A stretch of DNA of 40,460 bases from the NCBI GenBank assembly GCA_021804105.1, contig JAJZKP010000007.1, positions 1 to 40,460 on the forward strand, given 5' to 3'. Source of the stretch: Microcaldota archaeon. GTDB lineage: Archaea > Micrarchaeota > Micrarchaeia > Micrarchaeales > CABMGC01. The position numbers and the translations under genes are program-made. Under the pieces are notes generated by a model. It did not search any database. It saw only the letters and a program-made list of their open reading frames with translations, and was not told the origin of the DNA. Shown here in pieces: positions 1 to 7,262 of this stretch; position 1 is the stretch's first letter, and every line of letters begins with the position of its first letter.

Positions 1-1
1 C

Positions 2-145
2 AGCGGAGCCTCATACGGCGGAGGTTCTGGCGGCAGCGGTAGCGATTCTGGGTCTGGAGGTTCAGAATATAATGGCGGCAATGGCGGTGAAGTCATACTC
101 CAGTGGACCTCTACATGGGGGTCGTGCAGTATCTCGTCGATATAG
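2..145 (+). CDS. C-terminal end of a Gly/Ser-rich protein (partial)
   Basis: The frame is open from the window edge to a TAG at 143-145. It encodes about 30 residues that are almost all Gly, Ser, Asn and Asp, then a short mixed tail containing LQWTSTWGSC. Such low-complexity tails occur in secreted or surface proteins, but no domain is visible, so function is unknown. A similar Ser/Gly/Asn-rich stretch follows the mobile element at 980-1126, so this may be one half of a split gene. The stop lies about 30 bp before the inferred element boundary, so simple disruption is not proven. Confidence 0.3.
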   Translation, partial: SGASYGGGSGGSGSDSGSGGSEYNGGNGGEVILQWTSTWGSCSISSI

Positions 146-184
146 ATTAACTTTGGAGAGCAATAGCATAAATGATAAATGATT

Positions 185-223
185 CGCCCCGCAAACCCAT
201 CATTTCAATGGCGGGTTAGGGCG
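185..223 (+). repeat. Left-end hairpin of TnpB element copy 1
   Basis: CGCCC (185-189) pairs with GGGCG (219-223), and inside it AACCC (194-198) pairs with GGGTT (213-217). The second copy has the same outer CGCCC/GGGCG stem but an unrelated inner stem. IS200/IS605 transposases recognise such subterminal hairpins in single-stranded DNA, so this is the likely left-end recognition structure. Confidence 0.55.
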
Positions 224-230
224 TGAAAAG

Positions 231-240
231 GTATATAAAA
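231..240 (+). promoter_or_regulatory. TATA box of tnpB copy 1
   Basis: GTATATAAAA is centred near 235. Archaeal transcription starts about 26 nt downstream, which falls at the ATG at 262. This favours a leaderless start at 262 or 271 over the GTG at 223 or the ATG at 241. The same box occurs at the second copy (39867-39874). Confidence 0.5.
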
Positions 241-962
241 ATGGAAAGCAAAACAGGAAGCATGGAAACAATGCGTGCCTACAAGTTCAGGATATATCCC
301 GACACGAAGAGGCAGAAGGCAATAGACGACGCTATTTCCATGTTCCAAAGGCTTTACAACAAACTTCTTGAGAAGACGATAGAAGTGCACAAATCAAATC
401 CCAATTCAAAAATCTCGCAGAGAACAATAAACCAGTTCCTCAATGAAATAATAAAGGAGGACAAGGAGTATCTGCAACTCTACGCACACGTCAGGGTGGA
501 CATACGCAACAGACTTCTGAAGACATACCGGAACTTCTTCATGAGATGCCAGCAGAAGAAGTCAGGTGCAAAGATAAAGGCAGGATTTCCAAGATTCAAA
601 TCAAAGGACAGATTCAATTCCATAACGCACATAGAAAACAACGGTTCGTTCAGGATAGAAAAAGGAAGGCTGAGAGTGCCGGTATGAAGGTAATAAAAGT
701 AGATGCAAGGAACACCTCGAAGGAGTGCAGCAACTGCGGCAACATAATGGACATGCCATTATCCATGAGGGAATACAACTGCGACAGATGCGGCATGCGG
801 TTGGACAGGGACATAAACGCATCAATAAACATACTCAAAAGAGCTAGGGAGGGGCACTCCCAAAGTCACGCTCAGGGAGAGAGCGTAAGACCTCAACATG
901 AGGCATCTCTCGAAGAACTGAGAACATACCCTGCAAACGCAGGGGAAGCCAACGGCCTTTAG
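241..962 (+). pseudogene. tnpB: TnpB (RNA-guided nuclease family), internally deleted
   Basis: The N-terminal part begins MRAYKFRIYPDTKRQ (from 271), the typical TnpB/IS605 OrfB start. It runs in one frame to GRLRV, then meets a stop at 685-687. The sequence resumes in another frame from 678 with the C-terminal zinc finger (CSNCGN...CDRCGM) and the RuvC-III motif DRDINASINI, ending at 962. The junction is at 677/678: up to there it matches copy 2 (39876 onward), which continues differently. The deleted middle carries the RuvC-I Asp and RuvC-II Glu, so the protein cannot be a working nuclease. Intact family members are roughly 370-430 residues. The ATG at 262 fits the TATA box best. The last codons overlap the right-end hairpins, as in other TnpB genes whose 3' end is part of the guide RNA. 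Confidence 0.85.
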
Positions 963-979
963 TCGTTGGAGGATGTCAC
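929..979 (+). ncRNA. TnpB right end / candidate reRNA (omega-RNA) scaffold
   Basis: Two hairpins follow each other: CCCTGC (929-934) with GCAGGG (939-944), then CCAACG (949-954) with CGTTGG (964-969), then AGGATGTCAC to 979. GGAAGCC precedes the second hairpin. A second locus (23884-23952) has the same layout with different stem sequences and the same final 12 nt. In TnpB systems the guide RNA is made from the 3' end of tnpB plus the right end, with the guide lying downstream, here from about 980. Its status as an RNA is inference. Confidence 0.45.
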
Positions 980-1126
980 AATACAAGCGGAACCTATTGC
1001 GATCATCCTGTCGGGTGCGGTTCTAGCGGTACTGCATCTGGCAGTGATAATAGTAGCGATAATGACTCCTGGATCACATTATGCCATTCGCAACGTCTCA
1101 TGAGCTATTATAAGCACAACATCTGA
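980..1126 (+). other. Ser/Gly/Asn-rich coding-like fragment downstream of the element
   Basis: A frame open through the element's right end encodes NTSGTYCDHPVGCGSSG, then GSDNSSDNDSW, and ends at TGA 1124-1126. Its composition resembles the fragment at 2-145, which suggests both derive from one surface-protein gene or from tandem paralogues. There is no start codon. Frame-shifted readings of such repeats give hydrophobic peptides, so coding status is weak. Confidence 0.25.
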
Positions 1127-1168
1127 TTATTACATTGCGGTTGAGACGGCTCAATTGACTTGACTGTA

Positions 1169-1891
1169 TCAGCGTTTTTCCCCACCATCAACTGGTATTA
1201 CTGCACCATCAATCCACTCGGACTCGCCTGAGAGTAACCATACAACAACGCTTGCAACATCCTCCGGAGGGCATGCCTTTTCCCCAAGCTTTCTTAACGA
1301 CTTCCAATCCCTTCCTGGTACAAAGTCATGGTTCATGGCTCTGGGAGCAACAGCATTCACCCGTATGCCTTTCTGCGAGAGTTCCATTGCCAGTACCTCC
1401 ACTGACTTAGCTACACCGGCTTTTGTGGCCGAATAAGCCACATTTCTAACTCCTGTCGCATAGGTGCCGAAGACAGATGAGATCATTACAATTGATGATC
1501 CTGCCTTGAGGTCTTGCAAAGCCGCACTGAGTGCATACAATGGCGACTTAAGGTTTGCATCAATCATCCTGTCCAATTGCTCTTCTGTAAGCTCTTCTAT
1601 AGGAGAATCAATATAATCGCCAGCTATGAGCGCGAGGTGGTCAACGCTGCCGTATTTGTCCACTGCATCATGCACTAGCCTTTTGGCTCCTTCCATGCTT
1701 GATACATCACCAACAACATAATCTATCTGGCCGAAAATAGCCAGCTGTGCCTTCACGCTCTTAAGCCTATCCTCATTTCTGGAGGCGATAACCACAGAAG
1801 CGCCTTCCTTGAGCAGGAGGTAAGCCGTAGCAGAGCCTAGTCCCGGGCCTACCCCAACAACAAACACTTTCTTTCCAGCGAGTCTCAACAT
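1169..1891 (-). CDS. SDR-family NAD(P)-dependent oxidoreductase
   Basis: A 240-residue short-chain dehydrogenase/reductase of standard length. The N-terminal Rossmann nucleotide loop is GVGPGLG (13-19), a variant of TGxxxGxG. An LIAG segment (88-91) stands where NNAG is usual. N113, S138/S139 and Y153xxxK157 (YSATK) form the expected catalytic set, and PVDGG near the end is typical. Substrate cannot be told; many relatives reduce 3-oxoacyl or sugar substrates. It is transcribed alone, divergently from the membrane protein at 1968, with facing TATA-like boxes at 1921-1938. A small hairpin (TTGAG/CTCAA, 1141-1154) lies just past its stop. Confidence 0.9.
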   Translation of the reverse strand: MLRLAGKKVFVVGVGPGLGSATAYLLLKEGASVVIASRNEDRLKSVKAQLAIFGQIDYVVGDVSSMEGAKRLVHDAVDKYGSVDHLALIAGDYIDSPIEELTEEQLDRMIDANLKSPLYALSAALQDLKAGSSIVMISSVFGTYATGVRNVAYSATKAGVAKSVEVLAMELSQKGIRVNAVAPRAMNHDFVPGRDWKSLRKLGEKACPPEDVASVVVWLLSGESEWIDGAVIPVDGGEKR

Positions 1892-1920
1892 AACACCAGA
1901 TTGGCTTAGCAGCGAAGTGC

Positions 1921-1938
1921 TATAAAGCTTTTTAAAGG
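1921..1938. promoter_or_regulatory. Divergent promoter region of the SDR gene and 1968 gene
   Basis: TATAAAGCTTTTTAAAGG contains an A/T-rich box for each direction. The minus-strand box is about 34 nt before the SDR ATG (1891), and the plus-strand box is about 34 nt before the ATG at 1968. Both genes would have short leaders. Confidence 0.4.
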
Positions 1939-1967
1939 CTGGCGTTTATTACTCTATATGTGGGTCT

Positions 1968-2396
1968 ATGGCTAGGGAAAAAAAAGTCGAAACTACGCGC
2001 AGGGCAGCGGTCAACCACCTTGCATATGTTCTTGAGCTTCTTGGAAGCATGTTTTACGTAATTGCTGCAGTATATGTGCTAAACTCCTTCAACGGTACAA
2101 TGCGCATTAATGCATATATCCTGTCCGGCGCAAGTTCCATGTGGTTCCCATTCTTCTATAGTGCTGCTTTTGTAGGGACTGTATTGCTGTTCATAGTCAG
2201 CTTCACCAACCTGATGAAAAGCAGATCATTCACTGCGCACAGATACGGCATGGTAGTGTCCGCAATAACCGGGTTCGCATGGCTTGGTCTAACTGCAGGA
2301 GACATATACCTCTCTCTGCTCGTTATCTTTGGATTTGTGATATCTGTTGTCGGAAGTGCATATGGGATGGTAGATCTCCTCGATGATGCGCGCTGA
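1968..2396 (+). CDS. Four-helix membrane protein, unknown function
   Basis: 142 residues. A basic N terminus (MAREKKVETTRR) is followed by four hydrophobic segments at roughly 18-40, 60-82, 93-111 and 113-135, with a short acidic C-terminal tail (LLDDAR). The charge pattern suggests an N terminus in the cytoplasm. I recognise no family. Its neighbours (SDR, a small soluble protein, a secreted CAP protein) do not suggest a pathway. Confidence 0.75.
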   Translation: MAREKKVETTRRAAVNHLAYVLELLGSMFYVIAAVYVLNSFNGTMRINAYILSGASSMWFPFFYSAAFVGTVLLFIVSFTNLMKSRSFTAHRYGMVVSAITGFAWLGLTAGDIYLSLLVIFGFVISVVGSAYGMVDLLDDAR

Positions 2397-2447
2397 GACC
2401 AAAGGAAAGATAAATATAACTGGAAAGGCATATTGCTCTTGGATAAC

Positions 2448-2708
2448 ATGGGCGAGCCGGTATTAAGAGGCGCAAGATACAAGGTAACTTTTGCTACTGA
2501 AGATGAACTGCGCCATATGCTGGTTCGTGTTGTTCGCGTAAGGTCTGAAGGCAAGGCAGCGGCTTCGGCAAGATGGTCGACAAGAGCTGCAGGACTATCT
2601 GAGAGCCCAGCGCTCAGAAAAGAGCTTCTCAAAGATGAAATTGAATGGCAGGAATCATATGGCAAGCCGGAAATTGCAGAAAAGCTGCGCAGGTTCCTAG
2701 ATGAATAA
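2448..2708 (+). CDS. Small charged hypothetical protein
   Basis: 86 residues from the ATG at 2448 (MGEPVLRGARYKVTF). The frame could also start at a TTG at 2433, but a TATA-like box at 2409-2418 puts the transcript start near 2441, favouring 2448. A short beta-like N-terminal part is followed by a charged, probably helical C-terminal half rich in Arg, Glu and Lys. No known domain is recognised. It lies 51 bp after the membrane protein and 39 bp before the CAP protein, and may share transcription with either. Confidence 0.6.
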   Translation: MGEPVLRGARYKVTFATEDELRHMLVRVVRVRSEGKAAASARWSTRAAGLSESPALRKELLKDEIEWQESYGKPEIAEKLRRFLDE

Positions 2709-2747
2709 CAACCAAGCGTGCTCTAGTTTTTAATACCCTATGCCATA

Positions 2748-3800
2748 ATGTTATTGAGGTACATGGGAATTCTCTCGACCATATCGTTCGTTGTAGTGGT
2801 AATAATAGTCGCTCTCCTTATGTATGCCCTTTTCAGTAGCGCTTTTCGGGGGGTCAGTTTATTCAACAACTATACCCAAGGGAATCGTAACATCTCCTAT
2901 ACTATTGTAACTACACAACAATTTGTTACGCATAACCAGACAGTAGCTTATGTGCTCAGCCTGATCAATCAGGATCGCGCCAACTACAGCCTTAACCCTG
3001 TATCGCTGTCAAATATTACTTCTGCGCAGCAGCACGCAGAAAGCATGCTCCTTAACAACTATTTCAGCCACTGGGACACACATGGGATGAAGCCGTACAT
3101 GCGATATACCCTCCTCGGCGGTAATGGGGCCGTGGACGAGAATATAGCTTATATGTACAACAGCAGCGGAATAAACGTGCTCTCCGATCTAAAGCAGATG
3201 GAATACAACTTCATGTACAACGATCTTGTGTGCTGCAACAATGGACACAGGAAAAATATACTTACGCCACAGCACAATCTTGTAAGCATAGGTGTGGCCT
3301 ACAACGCCACAAGCATCTACCTGGTAGAGGACTTCATAAATTATTATATACTGTGGCAGCCAGGAAGCCCTGGCATAAGTTCCACTGACCAAGTAAGCCT
3401 AAAAGGCACTATAGAAAACGGATACTCGCTTTCAGAGGTTCTCATAGCCTACGAACCGCCAGTTTCGAATCTTACGACATCACAGCTCTCCAAGGCCCCC
3501 TATAACTCATCATACAGCTTTCCGCCAACAGTTGCTGGCGTGGGCTATACCGTTGGTAGGGAGCATTATTACTACAATAACATAACTACAATCAACGCAA
3601 CCAGTTACGTACTCCAGGGCAGCAACTTTAATGTGCAGTTCAGCATGTCGTCTCTTATCAATCAATATGGGCCTGGCGAGTATACTGTTATGGAAGCTCT
3701 CACTAATAGTACTGCAAGCCAGAACTCTACATTTATAGGTGCAACATATACCTTCTTCATAAACGGTACTGGCAAACCTTTCGTACCTAATGCAGTCTAA
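2748..3800 (+). CDS. Secreted or anchored CAP-domain (SCP/PR-1) protein
   Basis: 350 residues. One N-terminal membrane segment (about 8-30) acts as signal or anchor. A CAP domain follows at about 65-205 with its characteristic cavity residues: H96 (QQHAE), H108 in YFSHWD, E131 in ENIAY, and H167 in GHRKNIL followed by SIGVAY. The C-terminal 145 residues are beta-rich, with many NxS/T sequons that may be N-glycosylated. CAP proteins are extracellular, and most prokaryotic members have no established activity. A TATA-like box at 2726-2733 would place the transcript start near 2755-2758, so the true start could be the ATG at 2763 (MGILST). Confidence 0.85.
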   Translation: MLLRYMGILSTISFVVVVIIVALLMYALFSSAFRGVSLFNNYTQGNRNISYTIVTTQQFVTHNQTVAYVLSLINQDRANYSLNPVSLSNITSAQQHAESMLLNNYFSHWDTHGMKPYMRYTLLGGNGAVDENIAYMYNSSGINVLSDLKQMEYNFMYNDLVCCNNGHRKNILTPQHNLVSIGVAYNATSIYLVEDFINYYILWQPGSPGISSTDQVSLKGTIENGYSLSEVLIAYEPPVSNLTTSQLSKAPYNSSYSFPPTVAGVGYTVGREHYYYNNITTINATSYVLQGSNFNVQFSMSSLINQYGPGEYTVMEALTNSTASQNSTFIGATYTFFINGTGKPFVPNAV

Positions 3801-3915
3801 TCTGGTTCTAAATGGCAATAATGTATAATTAGCTTGTAACTGTTGGCAATCGCACCAATACGTAACCTGCGAAAAGGTTGCAATACATATGGCGTGTGAA
3901 TTCGCAGTGTTATAA

Positions 3916-5019
3916 TCACGGCAGGAAATCCTTGTTCTTTATCTTGTCCTTTATGTAGTCATCAACAAAAGTGAGCCTAGGTCCCTGTAGCGCATCCTGC
4001 TCAAGCTTCTTCTTCGACTTTATCATCCGCTCCAGTTCAGTCACCCATTCTTTGCTGTTGCTTATCCAATTATAATTCAGCATCTCCTGTGCCCGTTTCA
4101 GGTCTACCTCGCTTGCGTTTATCGTCATCTTGTTCAGGAAATCGTATCTATCAAGGTCTGACATAGTAACTCCGATGAACTTAGCTTCAGGAGTAGCGAC
4201 ATCGCTTCCTATATATGCAAGGTTTATGCTCCCTGTCTTTATCGTCCAGTATATATACCATCCCCATGCATCTGAGTCTGTGAATACGTACACGGGCAGG
4301 CCCCTGTCCGCCAGTTTCCTTATCAGCCTCCTTGTACCCCTTGCAGCCTGCCCCTGTGGGGTTATGAGTATAAAATTCTCCTTCTTCCAGAGGCCGTCCT
4401 CGTTCAGCCGTTGCCAAAGCGCGTCCTTTTCCACTACAAGCACGTACTTGGCTCTTATATCAACGAACTCTATGTCATTGTCTACATCGCTTGGTATGGC
4501 CCATCCGCTCCTTCCTTGCCTGGCACAATCTATCTCGAGTCTTTCCTTGCCGAACGTGTCCATAACCTTCATGTTCCCTGCAAGTACTCCCTTCCTGTTC
4601 GCATTCAGGTTTAAGTCCTCCCTCTTCACTTCTAAGGCTACTTCTATATCCTCTATGAGCGGGTTTGACTCCGACTGTTCGCTGAATACATTTTCGTCTA
4701 TATCCTCGCCAAGCGAGTACTTTAGCTGGTAAAAGAGCCCCCTTATGGTTGTGTGGAGATTTTCCTTCACGAACTTATGGCACTTTGCCGCAACTGCAAC
4801 AGTTTGCATAAACCTCTTGGATTGCGAGTAATTCAGGAATGTTCGTTCCTCCTTGGCCTTTCCAAGCTTGAGATAGCCTTCCTTCTTGTCATACTGTATG
4901 TTTGACCTTGTCCTGGAGAGAGTGATAAACTTTGGGCTCCTCCCTGCCTTTATGTCGGCAACAATACCCTTTCCCATATCTTCTATCTTCTTATCAGAAG
5001 CTACGTCGCTAGCAGCCAT
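3916..5019 (-). CDS. top6A: DNA topoisomerase VI subunit A (Spo11-like)
   Basis: This is the DNA-cleaving subunit of the archaeal type IIB topoisomerase. The winged-helix part holds TTIRGLFYQLK, where the Tyr is the expected DNA-linking nucleophile. The Toprim fold follows with VVEKDALW (catalytic Glu) and FTDSDAWGW (DxD metal site). I start at the ATG at 5019 (MAASDVAS), giving 367 residues. The longer frame to 5049 begins with TTG and would overlap lonB by 26 bp, whereas 5019 leaves a 4-bp gap. Usually top6A follows top6B; here lonB precedes it and no subunit B lies in the window. The partner must be elsewhere. Confidence 0.93.
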   Translation of the reverse strand: MAASDVASDKKIEDMGKGIVADIKAGRSPKFITLSRTRSNIQYDKKEGYLKLGKAKEERTFLNYSQSKRFMQTVAVAAKCHKFVKENLHTTIRGLFYQLKYSLGEDIDENVFSEQSESNPLIEDIEVALEVKREDLNLNANRKGVLAGNMKVMDTFGKERLEIDCARQGRSGWAIPSDVDNDIEFVDIRAKYVLVVEKDALWQRLNEDGLWKKENFILITPQGQAARGTRRLIRKLADRGLPVYVFTDSDAWGWYIYWTIKTGSINLAYIGSDVATPEAKFIGVTMSDLDRYDFLNKMTINASEVDLKRAQEMLNYNWISNSKEWVTELERMIKSKKKLEQDALQGPRLTFVDDYIKDKIKNKDFLP

Positions 5020-5023
5020 CTTC

Positions 5024-7003
5024 TCACTTTTGTTCTCTTCCCACAACAAGCGGCTCCCTCTCCCGCGAGTCGCTTGTCATATACTTCCTGAGCTCCTTGA
5101 TCATCAAATCCCTTCTAGGGCTCTTCTTTAGCGCAAACGTGAGCACATCAGCTATATTCTTTACCGGCACGACCTTTATTCTCCTGAGGTCCTTCTTGTC
5201 TATGAAAATATCGTTTACGTTAGTACTCGGTATAAGCACTGCCTTCATATCCGCTTCTATTGCTGCCTGTATCTTGTTTGATATTCCTCCTACGGGGAGC
5301 ACGTCTCCTCTTACAGAGAGCGATCCTGTCATTGCTATTTCCTGGTTGACCGGTATGCCTTCCATAGCCGAGATGACTGCAACAGCCACAGATATGCTTG
5401 CGCTGTCTCCCTCCACGCCTTCATACGTCTGCAGGAACTGTACATGGATATCATAACTTGCAATATCCCTACCCATGTGCTTCTTTATCACTGCACTTAT
5501 GTTCTTTACTGCTTCCCTGGCGATCTTCCCTAACTTTCCTGTAGGTATAAGCTTGCCTTCAGTCCTTGAACTGGCAGGGGTGACTTCAGCTACTATGGGG
5601 AGCACTATTCCTGCAGACAGATACGATGATCCAACTATTGCAAGGCCATTGACCCTTCCAATAGCATAGCCCTCTGTCTTGAATATCTTATAATCCTTCC
5701 TATATTCTAGCGATTGCTCTACAAACTGGGCCTCTATCGGCTTCGAGAGCGTCAATGCTTGCTTTACATCTTCTGCTATCACTGACTTCCTGCCTTTTTC
5801 TGTCGCTATGTCGCCTGCAGCGCGTATCAGGCCGCCTAGGTCTCTAAGCACCAAGGTAAGCCTTCCCTTCCTTCCACTCCTTCTTCTGGTCTCATCTATT
5901 ATTGCCATGCACGCGTCGTAATCGAAATGCGGTATCTTCTTGTCCTTCATGACTTCCTGGGCTATAAACCTTATTATCTTATAACGGTTAGCTTCTGTGT
6001 CAGGCATTGAAGACTGCATGTATACCTCATATCCATACCCTCGTATCCTTGACCTAAGGGCCGGATGCATCTTCTGTATGTCCTGCAGGTTCCCTGCAGC
6101 AACGAGCAGGAAGTCGCAAGGCACTGGCTCTGTTCTTACTATTGCTCCTGAGCTTAGCTCGCTCTGGCCCGTTATCGAATACTTCTTTTCTTGCATCGCA
6201 GTAAGAAGCTCCTGCTGAGACTTGGGTTCCAGATCAGCTACTTCATCTATAAAAAGCACGCCTTTATTGGCCCTATGGACGGCTCCGCCTTCCACCCTGA
6301 GATGGGGTGGCGTTCCAAGGCCCCCTGATTGCAGTGGATCGTGCCTTACATCCCCAAACAGCGCTCCTGCCCTAGACCCTGTGGCATCTACGAACGGTGC
6401 GTGAATCATTCCTGTGTTGTCTATTATGAGCTTCGGTTCGTTCGTATCGAACATGCCCGGCAATATTCCTCCTGCCCTGCGGACGCCGCTTACAAAGAGC
6501 GCAACGGCACCAAAGATCATTACGCCCAATATGAGTGCTGCAAATATCAGCAGGTCGTATCCTTGGAATATGCCAAGGAGTGCTACTGCCAATAGTATAA
6601 TCACTATGACAGCAAGTATAGGAGTTATATTGTTCCTGTTCTTGCCATAGTCGAGCCTGTTCTTCATTTTTTCTTTCTGCACTATTTGCCTGCCCTGCCC
6701 ATCCCCAAGCGGCTTCCCTGCTTCGGGAGGGTTTGGATAGGTCTTGACGCTCTTTACGATTGGCCTATTCTCGTCGTTCTGATTCCTGTAAACCAGCACA
6801 TCTTCAAGATCAGCAGCAGGCAACAGCTCTGCCATAGCTTGTGCCAGCATGGTCTTTCCGACTCCTGGTTCACCTATAAGCAGGCAATTCCTGTGCTGTT
6901 TAGCAGCCTTCTTTATTATTTCTACTGCATTATCCTGCCCTATTACCTGGTCGACTATCTTTTCCGGTATCTTGATATCTGCAGTAGTCTTGAATTTTTT
7001 CAT
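5024..7003 (-). CDS. lonB: Archaeal LonB membrane-anchored ATP-dependent protease
   Basis: 659 residues, a normal length for archaeal LonB. Domains in order: AAA+ with Walker A GEPGVGKT (44-51), two transmembrane helices inserted at about 127-146 and 150-173, Walker B FIDE (251-254), a helical domain, and a C-terminal protease with the Ser-Lys dyad S534 (EGDSAS) and K577 (GGISNK). The protease degrades unfolded and regulatory proteins at the inner face of the membrane. A TATA box at 7027-7036 lies about 28 nt before the ATG. top6A follows after 4 bp and is probably co-transcribed. Confidence 0.96.
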   Translation of the reverse strand: MKKFKTTADIKIPEKIVDQVIGQDNAVEIIKKAAKQHRNCLLIGEPGVGKTMLAQAMAELLPAADLEDVLVYRNQNDENRPIVKSVKTYPNPPEAGKPLGDGQGRQIVQKEKMKNRLDYGKNRNNITPILAVIVIILLAVALLGIFQGYDLLIFAALILGVMIFGAVALFVSGVRRAGGILPGMFDTNEPKLIIDNTGMIHAPFVDATGSRAGALFGDVRHDPLQSGGLGTPPHLRVEGGAVHRANKGVLFIDEVADLEPKSQQELLTAMQEKKYSITGQSELSSGAIVRTEPVPCDFLLVAAGNLQDIQKMHPALRSRIRGYGYEVYMQSSMPDTEANRYKIIRFIAQEVMKDKKIPHFDYDACMAIIDETRRRSGRKGRLTLVLRDLGGLIRAAGDIATEKGRKSVIAEDVKQALTLSKPIEAQFVEQSLEYRKDYKIFKTEGYAIGRVNGLAIVGSSYLSAGIVLPIVAEVTPASSRTEGKLIPTGKLGKIAREAVKNISAVIKKHMGRDIASYDIHVQFLQTYEGVEGDSASISVAVAVISAMEGIPVNQEIAMTGSLSVRGDVLPVGGISNKIQAAIEADMKAVLIPSTNVNDIFIDKKDLRRIKVVPVKNIADVLTFALKKSPRRDLMIKELRKYMTSDSREREPLVVGREQK

Positions 7004-7026
7004 AGCAATATCCTAATTCTACTTCA

Positions 7027-7036
7027 AAGCTTATAA
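7027..7036 (-). promoter_or_regulatory. TATA box of lonB
   Basis: On the minus strand GTTTATAAGC is centred about 28 nt before the lonB ATG at 7003, so the mRNA would be leaderless or nearly so. Confidence 0.55.
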
Positions 7037-7049
7037 ACATACGTGAACC

Positions 7050-7161
7050 ATAGCGCTCTCTGGTGGCCAGAACGCGCCATTAGTGGAACTAATTCTATAT
7101 TTGAAATAGGAGCGTTTAGAGGGTGGGGAAGGACAATAAGAATATGCTCTAAACGCCGGAA
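7050..7161 (-). ncRNA. Candidate two-hairpin non-coding RNA upstream of lonB
   Basis: A perfect 10-bp inverted repeat (7112-7121 with 7147-7156, GCGTTTAGAG and its complement) encloses a 25-nt loop. Downstream on the minus strand a second hairpin at 7053-7077 pairs 10 of 11 positions (one wobble, one mismatch) around a 3-nt loop. A strong minus-strand TATA box (7178-7192) predicts a transcript start near 7161, immediately before the first stem. No open frame of note occupies the segment. It does not match tRNA, SRP RNA, RNase P RNA or an obvious C/D or H/ACA guide. It could also be a long lonB leader. Confidence 0.4.
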
Positions 7162-7177
7162 TACTTATTCCAAAAAA

Positions 7178-7192
7178 CATTTATAAATATAT
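7178..7192 (-). promoter_or_regulatory. Strong TATA box facing the structured intergenic segment
   Basis: ATATTTATAAATG on the minus strand is among the best TATA matches in the window. It lies 175 nt upstream of lonB and just after the aRF1 stop (7263), too far from lonB to be its nearest promoter. Its expected start point (about 7161) abuts the 10-bp stem at 7156. Confidence 0.5.
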
Positions 7193-7262
7193 CTTAAAGA
7201 TTGCACGAAAGGAAAGATACGAAATGAATGCATCTCAACGAAGCGAGACAACTGCTTATTAA

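Larger units (their letters stand above)
177..979 (+). mobile_element. Decayed IS200/IS605-type TnpB-only element, copy 1
   Basis: The element has a left-end hairpin (185-223), a TATA box, a tnpB gene with a large internal deletion, and a right end with two hairpins ending in AGGATGTCAC. No tnpA lies beside it, so it would be non-autonomous even if intact. The left boundary is inferred from ATGAT|AAA at 172-179, which matches TTGAT|AAA at the second copy (39802-39809). TTGAT is the known target-adjacent motif of ISDra2 TnpB. The right boundary is inferred from GGAGGATGTCAC, which recurs at 23941-23952. Bases 221-677 are nearly identical to 39854-40312. Confidence 0.75.

Noticed and set aside
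4130-4732. 200-codon plus-strand open frame
   Set aside because: It is antisense to top6A, with low-complexity Ser/Leu composition and no recognisable family.
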